A program made the translations under genes and the position numbers. From positions 1-5,772 of the forward strand of contig CAJMBB010000126.1 of assembly GCA_905211615.1 (NCBI GenBank): 5,772 nucleotides of DNA. Direction: 5' to 3'. The DNA comes from an uncultured Collinsella sp. Lineage in GTDB: Bacteria; Actinomycetota; Coriobacteriia; Coriobacteriales; Coriobacteriaceae. Positions 1 to 5,475 of the stretch are shown here, piece after piece. Each line of letters starts with the position of its first letter. Position 1 is the first letter of the stretch. The notes beneath the pieces were generated by a model. The model was not told the DNA's origin, did no database searches, and saw nothing but the letters and a program-made list of their open reading frames with translations.

Positions 1-177
1 CCCGCAGTGCCCGCTTCCCCCGAGAACAATTATCAGTGCAGGTAGAAAGCTTGCCAGTTTTCGAAAAAGGCGGGTATGGTCGGCCCCTGCGGCCTAAACG
101 TAGTAAATAGGCCCTTTTCTTGGCGCGCGGTCAGCTCAATGCTTATCTCCGTGCCGGAACTGACCCAATTGTTTGTT
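1..177. other. Intergenic left edge, no supportable gene
   Basis: No gene can be supported here. One plus-strand frame is open from the left edge to a stop at 106-108, but it has no visible start or recognisable domain. A weak hairpin (GGCCTA at 91-96 with TAGGCC at 108-113) is followed by CTTTTCT. It could be a poor plus-strand terminator for a gene outside the window, but its stem is only six pairs with an 11-base loop. A second 6-bp inverted repeat (GGTCAG 129-134, CTGACC 160-165) is too short and too widely spaced to interpret. Confidence 0.4.
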
Positions 178-244
178 AGTTGCGGTGATATAGGGACTGT
201 TTGGCGCTTTGGAACCTCAAAACAGTCCCTATATCACCGCAACT
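178..244. repeat. Long perfect inverted repeat (hairpin 1), downstream of the XRE regulator
   Basis: Two perfectly complementary 25-base arms (178-202 and 220-244) flank a 17-base loop that begins GGC. The outer end of the arm is AGTTGCGGTG and the inner end is TGTTT. Neither strand has a T-run after the stem, so it is not a classical intrinsic terminator, although it lies 50 bases past the stop of the regulator and could still act in 3'-end processing. It belongs to the same family as the hairpin at 1398-1467: 19 of 25 arm positions are identical and both loops start with GGC. No target-site duplication is visible. It may be a REP/MITE-type palindromic element; the assignment to a class is inference. 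Confidence 0.9.
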
Positions 245-294
245 TGGAAGGGACGGGCGGTGTCGGATGAGTGGCGCTGGCGGGTTAGGGCGGT

Positions 295-1215
295 TTAGGC
301 CTGTTTGCGGTGCTTCCATTGTTTGCGGCACCAGTGCATAAGCGCTTTTACGATGGGAATCGTGATGAGGATGACCCATGCGGGATGGGGCTGTCCCAGG
401 CAGAACCACATGTAGAGGAACCAAGTTATGGCAGCTGCCGGGTAGACGGCGTCGACAAGCTTTGACAGATGACGTCGGTCGATGAAATCGCCAAGCGCGT
501 AGTAGACGGGAATCAAAAAGACGAGGAAAAGTCCCGTAGTCCACACGCCGCAAATAATGCCGAGCGCCAGATAGGCGAGGGCGACAAGCACGGGGAAGGG
601 GAACTTATTCCACGCGCGACCGAGCTTGGTGTGGAAATGCTTGCCATGATGGTCGAGCTTGTCGCGCGCCTCTTTCCAGCTGGAGAATTGTTCGCCGTCG
701 ATAACCACGGTGCCATCGGCATTGGTGTGCACGCTGTGCCCGTCGTCCTCTAGCGTGTCAATATGTACGCCGCCCGGCCCCACGTGCACCTCTTCACCCT
801 TGCGGTCGTTGGTCACATGGATGCCGCTCCAGCCAACATGTACTTCCTCGCCTTTATTGGGATCAATGACGTGGATACCGCGCGCGAGGGAAATATCGAC
901 AAGTGGTTTGTCGCCGCAATCGGCGTGCTCAGTAGAAGCCTCAGCCTCGTCAGCCACATCCGCCGTCTCGGTGTCGGCACTGCCGTCCTCAAGGTCGTCG
1001 GCATCGCTAGCCGCTTCCCCATACAACAGCTCGTCCAACGACACGCCATACAGTGCGGCGAGCGCAATAAGGTTATCGGTATCGGGTGAGGACTCACTGC
1101 GCTCCCATTTACTGACAGCCTGGCGACTTACGCCCAGTTGGGCAGCAAGGGCCTCCTGAGAAAGACCGGCAGCTTTGCGGCGATCGACGAGACGCTGTGC
1201 CATCGCAAGGTCCAT
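295..1215 (-). CDS. XRE/Cro-type HTH regulator with C-terminal membrane domain
   Basis: Probable membrane-anchored DNA-binding regulator of 306 residues. Residues about 16-67 form a helix-turn-helix of the XRE/Cro family (SQEALAAQLGVSRQAVSKWE, then the usual DNLIALAALYGVSLDELL helices). An acidic linker follows (about 68-103). Residues 113-167 hold tandem 18-residue repeats of the form GIHV....KGEEVHVG, with regularly spaced histidines (115, 126, 133, 144, 151, 163). The C-terminal third has four hydrophobic segments (about 206-224, 226-245, 255-274, 276-293) and ends in a basic tail. The start at 1215 is chosen because AAAGGA (1222-1227) lies six bases upstream; the in-frame ATG at 1230 would put this site inside the coding region and has no Shine-Dalgarno of its own. 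XRE-plus-membrane proteins are common in Firmicutes and Actinobacteria, often with unknown signals. No adjacent same-strand partner is present. Target genes and ligand are unknown; autoregulation is possible. Confidence 0.9.
   Translation of the reverse strand: MDLAMAQRLVDRRKAAGLSQEALAAQLGVSRQAVSKWERSESSPDTDNLIALAALYGVSLDELLYGEAASDADDLEDGSADTETADVADEAEASTEHADCGDKPLVDISLARGIHVIDPNKGEEVHVGWSGIHVTNDRKGEEVHVGPGGVHIDTLEDDGHSVHTNADGTVVIDGEQFSSWKEARDKLDHHGKHFHTKLGRAWNKFPFPVLVALAYLALGIICGVWTTGLFLVFLIPVYYALGDFIDRRHLSKLVDAVYPAAAITWFLYMWFCLGQPHPAWVILITIPIVKALMHWCRKQWKHRKQA
715..879 (-). repeat. Tandem 54-bp coding repeats (histidine-containing beta repeats)
   Basis: Within the XRE regulator, two 18-codon units (826-879 and 772-825) encode G-I-H-V-x4-K-G-E-E-V-H-V-G, and a third degenerate unit (715-771, GVHIDTLEDDGHSVHT) follows. 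Alternating hydrophobic and histidine residues with turn-type G/D/N residues suggest short beta strands. All eight codons of the shared KGEEVHVG core differ between units 1 and 2, each by a synonymous third-base change, so the repeat is old and conserved at protein level rather than a recent DNA duplication. Confidence 0.8.
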
Positions 1216-1221
1216 GGTGGT

Positions 1222-1227
1222 TCCTTT
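1222..1227 (-). promoter_or_regulatory. Ribosome binding site that sets the XRE regulator start
   Basis: AAAGGA on the minus strand, six bases before the ATG at 1215. It lies downstream of the alternative ATG at 1230, which has no comparable site, so the shorter reading is preferred. Confidence 0.7.
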
Positions 1228-1286
1228 CATGTGGTGACCGTAATCGAATGAGGCGAGTATGCCGAAAACAACCGGTAGCGACCACC

Positions 1287-1321
1287 ATTTCTAGTTAGAA
1301 TCTGCCCCAACCCTACCGCAA
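1287..1321 (-). promoter_or_regulatory. Possible promoter and overlapping operator-like dyad for the XRE regulator
   Basis: On the minus strand, TTGCGG (1316-1321) and TCTAAC (1294-1299) are 16 bases apart, each a partial match to sigma-70 -35 and -10 hexamers. The -10 candidate lies within a dyad, TTCTA-GT-TAGAA on the plus strand (1289-1300), which would suit binding by the regulator itself. A transcript would start near 1287, giving a leader of about 70 bases. The hexamers are weak, so this is tentative. Confidence 0.25.
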
Positions 1322-1397
1322 CTACCAGTAGCAACCCCTAACGACCTGCCATTTCATGACAAATGTCAGTGCAAATAACAACCAAGAGCCCTCTCGA

Positions 1398-1467
1398 TAA
1401 GTTGCGGTGGAATAGTTCCCGTTTGGCATAGCAGAGCCATAAACGGGAACTATTCCACCGCAACTTA
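1398..1467. repeat. Long perfect inverted repeat (hairpin 2), upstream of the XRE regulator
   Basis: Two perfectly complementary 27-base arms (1398-1424 and 1441-1467) flank a 16-base loop that begins GGC. The arm is TA plus AGTTGCGGTG, a variable middle, and CCGTTT. It shares 19 of 25 aligned arm positions with hairpin 1 at 178-244, and all six differences are matched on the opposite arm. There is no T-run on either strand, so an intrinsic terminator is unlikely. It lies about 180 bases upstream of the regulator's start. A family of palindromic mobile or regulatory elements is the likeliest explanation. Confidence 0.9.
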
Positions 1468-1496
1468 CTATTAGGCCACGCACTCGCAGAGTAGCT

Positions 1497-1548
1497 GCGG
1501 GTGCCTGGGGTAGGATGCGGCGTGCATTTTTTGGAGTATTCAGCAGCC
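1497..1548 (+). repeat. Conserved element copy A (GCGGGT...CGTGCA-N6-GGAGTATTCAGCA)
   Basis: The plus-strand core at 1521-1548 reads CGTGCA, six T, GGAGTATTCAGCA, then GCC. It matches 23 of 28 bases of the minus-strand core at 1697-1724. A GCGGGT block lies just upstream in both copies (24 bases before CGTGCA here, 20 in copy B). Function is unknown; two diverged copies facing each other suggest a binding-site or repeat family rather than chance. Confidence 0.6.
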
Positions 1549-1696
1549 GAGGGCACCTGCATACTGGATTTTGGGCGAAAGGCAGGCGCCATGGGCCGCA
1601 TCCTGTAAAAAACGAGCGGCTCTTGAGGCGTTGAGGGCTCAGAATCAGGACTTTAAGCGCTGTTTTGTGCGCCCGCTCCCGCACCCGCGGGCTCCG

Positions 1697-1744
1697 GGAT
1701 GCTGAATACTCCGGAATTTGCACGTCGCCCCCTGGGGTACCCGC
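1697..1744 (-). repeat. Conserved element copy B, opposite orientation to copy A
   Basis: The minus-strand core at 1724-1697 reads CGTGCA, AATTCC, GGAGTATTCAGCA, then TCC, preceded by GCGGGT (1739-1744). It is flanked on both sides by the direct repeat ACCCGCGGGC (1683-1692 and 1739-1748). It lies just past the terminator of the ABC transporter operon. The hexamer between CGTGCA and GGAG is the variable part; the 13-base GGAGTATTCAGCA is identical in both copies. Confidence 0.6.
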
Positions 1745-1748
1745 GGGC

Positions 1749-1792
1749 AAAAAGCAACCACCCCGCCGAAATATGCAATCGGCGGGGCGGTT
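1749..1792 (-). terminator. Rho-independent terminator of the ABC transporter operon
   Basis: The stem CCCCGCCGA (1761-1769) pairs with TCGGCGGGG (1779-1787). It extends outward past one mismatch by CC/GG and AA/TT. On the minus strand the hairpin is followed by TTGC and TTTTT (1749-1753). It lies about 60 bases past the permease stop, as expected for the end of this operon. Confidence 0.85.
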
Positions 1793-1850
1793 TATGCAAA
1801 AATGCGGTTGTGGTACATTACAGCTCGCTACAGCTTGAATCCCAGGCAGG

Positions 1851-4616
1851 TTACTCGGCGCTTTTGAGGGCGCCGACCATGTCGATCTTGTTGAGCGTTC
1901 GGTTGGTGGCGAGGTTGACGATAAACGTAAAGCCAAAGGAAAGCACCACGGCGAGCACGTAGCTTAGCGGCTCGACCTCAACGTCAAAGTACAGCGACGG
2001 CATCTGCAGGATGTACGTGAAGCTCTCGGCCAGCAAGCCACCCAGCGGCACGCCCAGCGCAGCGCCGATCGCCGTGAGGATCAACGTCTCCTTGTTGACG
2101 TAATGGTGCACCTCGCCACGGCGGAAGCCCAGCACCTTGATGGTCGCCAGCTCGCGTTCGCGCTCGGAGATATTCGTGTTGGACAGCGTAAACACCACCA
2201 CAAACGATAGGCACGCCGCCATAAAGGTCACGAGCACCACGACGGAATTGATAATCGTAAAGTTCGCCTCGTAGTTCTGCCAATGTTCGGCCGTGCTCGA
2301 AATCGTAAGCCAGCCGTCACTCTTAAGATTCTTGCTAAACGCAATCTGGTCGGCCGACGAGCCCTTAAGCAGCACAAAGACGCCGTTAAGGCGTGCGCTT
2401 CGGCCAAACGCGCGCTCATAGGTGCCCTGCGTCATATAAAGCGTATTGCCCAGATAGTTGAGCGAGATGTCGCTGACCTTGACCTTGGCGACGTTGAGTG
2501 ACGAATCCTGGACGTGTGCTGTATCGCCCGGCTGAATCCCCAGCACCAGCTGTGAACTCTTGCTCAGATACACATCTCCGTCGCGCAAAGATAGAGGCTC
2601 TTTGGACTCGTCCTCGAGACACACGTAGTCGTCCAGGTCGTTCGTGCGGTCATCGGGCACCACGATCAGCTGCACGGTCTCGCTCTTGCCGCCAAATGTA
2701 AAGGTGACGTTATCGGTCATAATCGGCAGCGTCGAAGTCACGGTCACGTCGGAATCCTTGGCTGCGCTTCGCTCGTCGAGCGCCGCGCACGTCTGCGAAA
2801 AATCGTCGGGATTGGCAACCGCCAGCAGGTCATAGCGCGTGATATGCCCGTACTGTTTGGGCGAAAGCGCCACCGACGTGTCACGGATACCCATACCGCA
2901 GATCACGAGCGCCGTGCAGCCGGCGATACCGAAGATGGTCATAAAGGCACGCTTTTTGTAGCGGAACAGGTTACGTGCTGCCACCTTGTTCAAAAAGCTC
3001 ATACGTCGCCAAATAAAGCCGATGCGCTCAAGCAAGATGCGCGAGCCAGCGCGCGGGGCCTTGGGACGCATAAGCGAGGCCGGGGTCTCGGCCATCTCGT
3101 GGCGGCAGGCGATAATCGTGGCGCCCACCACGCCCACGGCAAACAGCGCCACCGAAACGATCGAGGACACGATGTCGTACGAAAGCAGCATCTGGGGCAG
3201 TGAGTACATGTCGTCGAACACCGTAAACAGGAACAGCGGCAGGCCCACAAATCCGATGATGTTGCCGAGCACGCCGCCGATCAGACAAGCCCACAGCGCA
3301 TAGTCCACGTATTTGGACAGGATGCGTCCGCACGAATAACCGAGTGCCTTATACAGGCCGATGAGCGTGCGCTCCTCCTCGACCATACGCGTGGCGGTGG
3401 TGAGGCTGATGAGCACGGCGACGATAAAGAAGATGAACGGGAACACCGTGGCGATGGCCTCAATTGACGAGCTATCGCTCTCCACGCTCGAGTAGCTTGC
3501 GATATTGCCGCGGTCCTGGACGTACCAGGTGCATTCACCAAGGTCAGAGAGCTCGGCGCGGGCATCGGCAAACTGCTGGTCGGCGGCGGCACGGCGCTGG
3601 TCCAGGTCGGCTTGCGCCTGCGCACGCTCGTCGCTGCCCTCGGTCATGCGATTGATGTTGTCCTGCTCAATCCCAAAGAGCATATTCGCCTGGCGCTCGG
3701 CCGCATCCAAGCTTGCCGGCGTGTCGACCGTCAGTTCCTGAGCGCGCGCCTTCTCACGCTCCTCGCGGATCTTCTCGATATTGCCCTTGACCTCATCGAT
3801 CTTTGCCGCGTAGGAATCCGAATAGGAGTTGAGGCTCTTGGCTCCCTCGATAATCACGTGGACCGCGGAGTAGGAAGAAGATGTCGCGGCGTCCTCGCTC
3901 ACATAGAACTTATAGTCCGCCGCCGAAGCAGCGCGAAAGGCGTTGACTGTCGAGTCGGAGCTCACATCAGTGGGATCGAGAACCTCGGCCGTAATGGTGT
4001 AGTCCCCATCGACAAACTGGTCCTTGGCGCTTTGGTTCGACGAACTCGCATCGTTGGCGGCAAAGCTCACCGTATCGCCGAGCTTTTTGCCCGAAGCCTT
4101 CAGGAACTTCGAAGTCACCGCGACCTCATCGGCGCTCTCGGGCAAATCGCCGTTCACGAGCACCGGCTGATCGATGTTCTCCTTGGAGAGACTCTGCACG
4201 ACCACGCGCTCGCGCGTTGTACCCACGGCGGTGTAGGCGGTCTCGGTGTAGATGCCCTCGGCCGTCTCGACACCATCGACCTCTTGGATGGCGGCGAGAT
4301 CATCGTCGGTCAGGCCATAAGTCGACTGGACGTTGATATCGTAGACATTCTGCTGGTCAAAGTAGGCGTCAACCGAATCGCACAGGTCCTCGCAGCCCGC
4401 CTTAAGGCCGCACATCACACTCACGCCGAGCGCGGTGATGACCACAATGGACAGGAAGCGCTTAAGGCTGCCTCGGATTGTGCGGTAGATGCCACGGCGA
4501 AAAACCGTCGGCACCATATCGTTTGAGCTTTGAGCGGTACGGTAGGTCGTAAACTCCCGGTCGCGCTCCGTGCGCTTAGCATCGCCGGTTTGGCTGTTTT
4601 GGCGGTCTTGGTCCAT
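1851..4616 (-). CDS. FtsX-type ABC transporter permease (large, two extracellular domains)
   Basis: Inner-membrane permease subunit of 921 residues that should pair with the ATPase encoded directly upstream. Eight hydrophobic segments are visible: one near the N-terminus (about 54-71), three in the first FtsX-like bundle (387-407, 440-466, 479-503), one starting the second half (558-576), and three at the C-terminus (788-812, 844-864, 882-902). Both bundles carry the typical cytoplasmic coupling segment (EEERTLIGLYKALGYS near 413-428; ERERELATIKVLGFRRGEV near 818-836) expected to contact the ATPase. Two external domains lie between them; the first includes a long charged helix (about 268-356), probably coiled coil. 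The family moves lipids, peptides or antibiotics out, or transmits force across the membrane; the substrate is not evident. The ATG at 4616 lies five bases after the ATPase stop. A GTG at 4628 overlapping that stop is the alternative start, and neither has a strong Shine-Dalgarno, which suggests translational coupling. Base composition matches the left part of the window. Confidence 0.93.
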   Translation of the reverse strand: MDQDRQNSQTGDAKRTERDREFTTYRTAQSSNDMVPTVFRRGIYRTIRGSLKRFLSIVVITALGVSVMCGLKAGCEDLCDSVDAYFDQQNVYDINVQSTYGLTDDDLAAIQEVDGVETAEGIYTETAYTAVGTTRERVVVQSLSKENIDQPVLVNGDLPESADEVAVTSKFLKASGKKLGDTVSFAANDASSSNQSAKDQFVDGDYTITAEVLDPTDVSSDSTVNAFRAASAADYKFYVSEDAATSSSYSAVHVIIEGAKSLNSYSDSYAAKIDEVKGNIEKIREEREKARAQELTVDTPASLDAAERQANMLFGIEQDNINRMTEGSDERAQAQADLDQRRAAADQQFADARAELSDLGECTWYVQDRGNIASYSSVESDSSSIEAIATVFPFIFFIVAVLISLTTATRMVEEERTLIGLYKALGYSCGRILSKYVDYALWACLIGGVLGNIIGFVGLPLFLFTVFDDMYSLPQMLLSYDIVSSIVSVALFAVGVVGATIIACRHEMAETPASLMRPKAPRAGSRILLERIGFIWRRMSFLNKVAARNLFRYKKRAFMTIFGIAGCTALVICGMGIRDTSVALSPKQYGHITRYDLLAVANPDDFSQTCAALDERSAAKDSDVTVTSTLPIMTDNVTFTFGGKSETVQLIVVPDDRTNDLDDYVCLEDESKEPLSLRDGDVYLSKSSQLVLGIQPGDTAHVQDSSLNVAKVKVSDISLNYLGNTLYMTQGTYERAFGRSARLNGVFVLLKGSSADQIAFSKNLKSDGWLTISSTAEHWQNYEANFTIINSVVVLVTFMAACLSFVVVFTLSNTNISERERELATIKVLGFRRGEVHHYVNKETLILTAIGAALGVPLGGLLAESFTYILQMPSLYFDVEVEPLSYVLAVVLSFGFTFIVNLATNRTLNKIDMVGALKSAE

Positions 4617-4621
4617 GGGCG

Positions 4622-5320
4622 CTACCACTCGATCGTCTCGATAGGCACGGGATTTTGCTGGACCGTCTCGCTCTCCACGCGACCGTTCTTAAAGCGGATC
4701 AGGCGATCGGCCATGGGCGCCAGCGCGGAGTTGTGGGTGATGATAATGACCGTAATGCCCTGTTTGCGGCAGGTGTCCTGCAGCAGTTGCAAGATCTGCT
4801 TGCCGGTTTTGTAGTCGAGTGCACCCGTGGGCTCGTCGCACAAAAGTAGCTTTGGATTTTTTATAAGTGCCCTTGCTATAGCACATCTCTGCTGCTGACC
4901 GCCTGAAAGCTGTGACGGAAACTTGTTTCTGTGTTCGGAAAGTCCCAACGTTGTGAGAAGTTCTTCCATATCCAGTGGCGAATCTGAAAGATATTCACAA
5001 ACCTGAATATTTTCCACAACTGTCAGATTTGGAACGAGGTTATAAAACTGAAAGATAAAACCCAGATTTTCCTTTCTGTAGTCGGCAAGCTTATCAGGTT
5101 TAAGACCGAAAATCTCCTTGCCGTCGACCTTAACAGAGCCACTATCCATAGTGTCAAGGCCGCCTATGCAGTTAAGGAGCGTGGATTTACCAGAGCCGCT
5201 CGTACCCTGAATAACGCACATCTGACCTTTTTCTAGACTTGTGGTGATACCCTTTAGCACCTGAATATAGCTGGCGTCACTGCCGTAGCTTTTCTTCACA
5301 TCTTTGATCTCCAAATACAT
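4622..5320 (-). CDS. ABC transporter ATP-binding protein, MacB/LolD type (apparent mosaic gene)
   Basis: Cytoplasmic ATPase of 232 residues, the normal length for this subfamily. It powers the FtsX-type permease encoded next. All motifs are intact: Walker A GTSGSGKST (39-47), Q-loop glutamine (91), signature LSGGQQQR (138-145), Walker B LLLCDE (158-163), D-loop GALD (166-169) and switch histidine 196. The stop is five bases before the permease ATG. The start is secure because GGAGG (5328-5332) lies seven bases upstream. Oddity: codons 1-160 (4841-5320) are about 44% GC with AT-ending and AGA/ATA-type codons, while codons 161-232 (4622-4840) are about 59% GC with C/G-ending codons like the permease. 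The switch is at LLL|CDEP and stays in frame, pointing to recombination between a low-GC homolog and the resident gene, or to an assembly join. Confidence 0.95.
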   Translation of the reverse strand: MYLEIKDVKKSYGSDASYIQVLKGITTSLEKGQMCVIQGTSGSGKSTLLNCIGGLDTMDSGSVKVDGKEIFGLKPDKLADYRKENLGFIFQFYNLVPNLTVVENIQVCEYLSDSPLDMEELLTTLGLSEHRNKFPSQLSGGQQQRCAIARALIKNPKLLLCDEPTGALDYKTGKQILQLLQDTCRKQGITVIIITHNSALAPMADRLIRFKNGRVESETVQQNPVPIETIEW

Positions 5321-5327
5321 ATCATTT

Positions 5328-5332
5328 CCTCC
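5328..5332 (-). promoter_or_regulatory. Strong ribosome binding site for the ATPase
   Basis: GGAGG on the minus strand, seven bases before the ATG at 5320. It is a near-ideal Shine-Dalgarno and fixes the start. Confidence 0.85.
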
Positions 5333-5339
5333 ATTTATG

Positions 5340-5357
5340 AGTTAGACTTAGCTAACT
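5340..5357. promoter_or_regulatory. Operator-like dyad AGTTAG-N6-CTAACT over the predicted transcription start
   Basis: Perfect 6-base arms with a 6-base spacer; it also contains the 8-base palindrome TTAGCTAA (5348-5355). It begins a few bases after the -10 element of the ATPase promoter, so a bound protein would block initiation. It could be the TetR-family site. From memory, it also resembles the DtxR/IdeR iron box (TTAGGTTAGGCTAACCTAA), with 13 of 19 positions matching from 5342. Which protein binds is unknown. Confidence 0.5.
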
Positions 5358-5361
5358 TTAC

Positions 5362-5392
5362 TTTATATAAAAATGTGCATATCTGCACATTT
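5362..5392 (-). promoter_or_regulatory. Promoter of the ATPase-permease operon with a dyad over the -35 region
   Basis: Minus-strand TATATAAA (5362-5369) is a good -10 element. No TTGACA-like hexamer is found at 16-18 bases upstream (AAATGT or ATGTGC stand there). That space is instead filled by a perfect dyad, AAATGTGCA-TATC-TGCACATTT on the plus strand (5371-5392, 9-base arms, 4-base spacer). This suits either a repressor covering the promoter or an activator compensating for the missing -35. Transcription would start near 5354. Confidence 0.5.
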
Positions 5393-5402
5393 CATCGACA
5401 TT

Positions 5403-5436
5403 TGAGATACAAAATTCTCACATAACGTTGTTATGT
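5403..5436. promoter_or_regulatory. Two adjoining inverted repeats, candidate TetR-family operators
   Basis: TGAGA (5403-5407) with TCTCA (5416-5420), then the perfect dyad ACATAAC-GTT-GTTATGT (5420-5436, 7-base arms). The second has the size and symmetry usual for TetR-family operators. They lie upstream of the core promoter, between the regulator's terminator and the -35 region. Confidence 0.4.
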
Positions 5437-5444
5437 AGGCTTCT

Positions 5445-5475
5445 AAAAGTTACCGCCCGCAGGCGGCAATTTTTT
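5445..5475 (-). terminator. Terminator after the TetR-family gene, possibly bidirectional
   Basis: Stem of eight pairs (5450-5457 with 5462-5469, CCGCC/GGCGG core, 4-base loop CGCA) directly after the TetR stop. On the minus strand it is followed within two bases by TTTT (5445-5448); on the plus strand by TTTTTT (5470-5475). One pair is G-U on the minus strand and a mismatch on the plus. It separates the regulator transcript from the ABC operon, at least in part. Confidence 0.65.

Larger units (their letters stand above)
1468..1748. other. Gene-free region with paired conserved elements
   Basis: About 280 bases between hairpin 2 and the permease terminator. Minus-strand open frames cross it but also run through the hairpin and overlap the permease, so they are not believed. 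It contains two inverted copies of an element with core GGAGTATTCAGCA (annotated separately). It also has a perfect 10-bp inverted repeat (AGGATGCGGC 1512-1521, GCCGCATCCT 1595-1604) and a short stem AGTATTCAG/CTGCATACT (1535-1543 with 1557-1565, eight of nine pairs). The 10-mer ACCCGCGGGC occurs directly repeated at 1683-1692 and 1739-1748. No RNA family was recognised. Confidence 0.5.

Noticed and set aside
1..108. Possible C-terminal end of a plus-strand gene entering from the left
   Set aside because: The frame is open to the edge and stops at 106-108, but about 35 residues without a motif are not enough to call a gene.
178..244. Hairpin 1 as the intrinsic terminator of the XRE regulator
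   Set aside because: The stem is strong but there is no T-run after it on either strand, and the related hairpin 2 lies upstream of the same gene, so a terminator role does not explain the family.
76..270. Plus-strand 64-codon open frame at the left
   Set aside because: Its second half is translation of hairpin 1, it has no good ribosome binding site, and similar peptides come from both strands of the palindrome.
176..553. Minus-strand 125-codon open frame ending in hairpin 1
   Set aside because: It overlaps the XRE regulator in a different frame and ends within the palindrome; no independent support.
659..1159. Plus-strand 166-codon open frame opposite the XRE regulator
   Set aside because: Serine-rich low-complexity shadow of the acidic linker and repeats on the other strand.
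178..1467. The two hairpins as a CRISPR array or as IS ends
   Set aside because: There are only two units 1.2 kb apart with no spacer pattern. The DNA between them encodes a regulator, not a transposase, and no target duplication is seen.
1322..1936. Minus-strand 204-codon open frame across the intergenic region
   Set aside because: It reads through hairpin 2 and the paired elements, overlaps the 3' end of the permease in another frame, and shows no domain or Shine-Dalgarno. It is best explained by GC-rich DNA.
3612..4526. Plus-strand 304-codon open frame opposite the permease
   Set aside because: It is antisense to the strongly supported permease gene; long antisense frames are expected in high-GC coding DNA.
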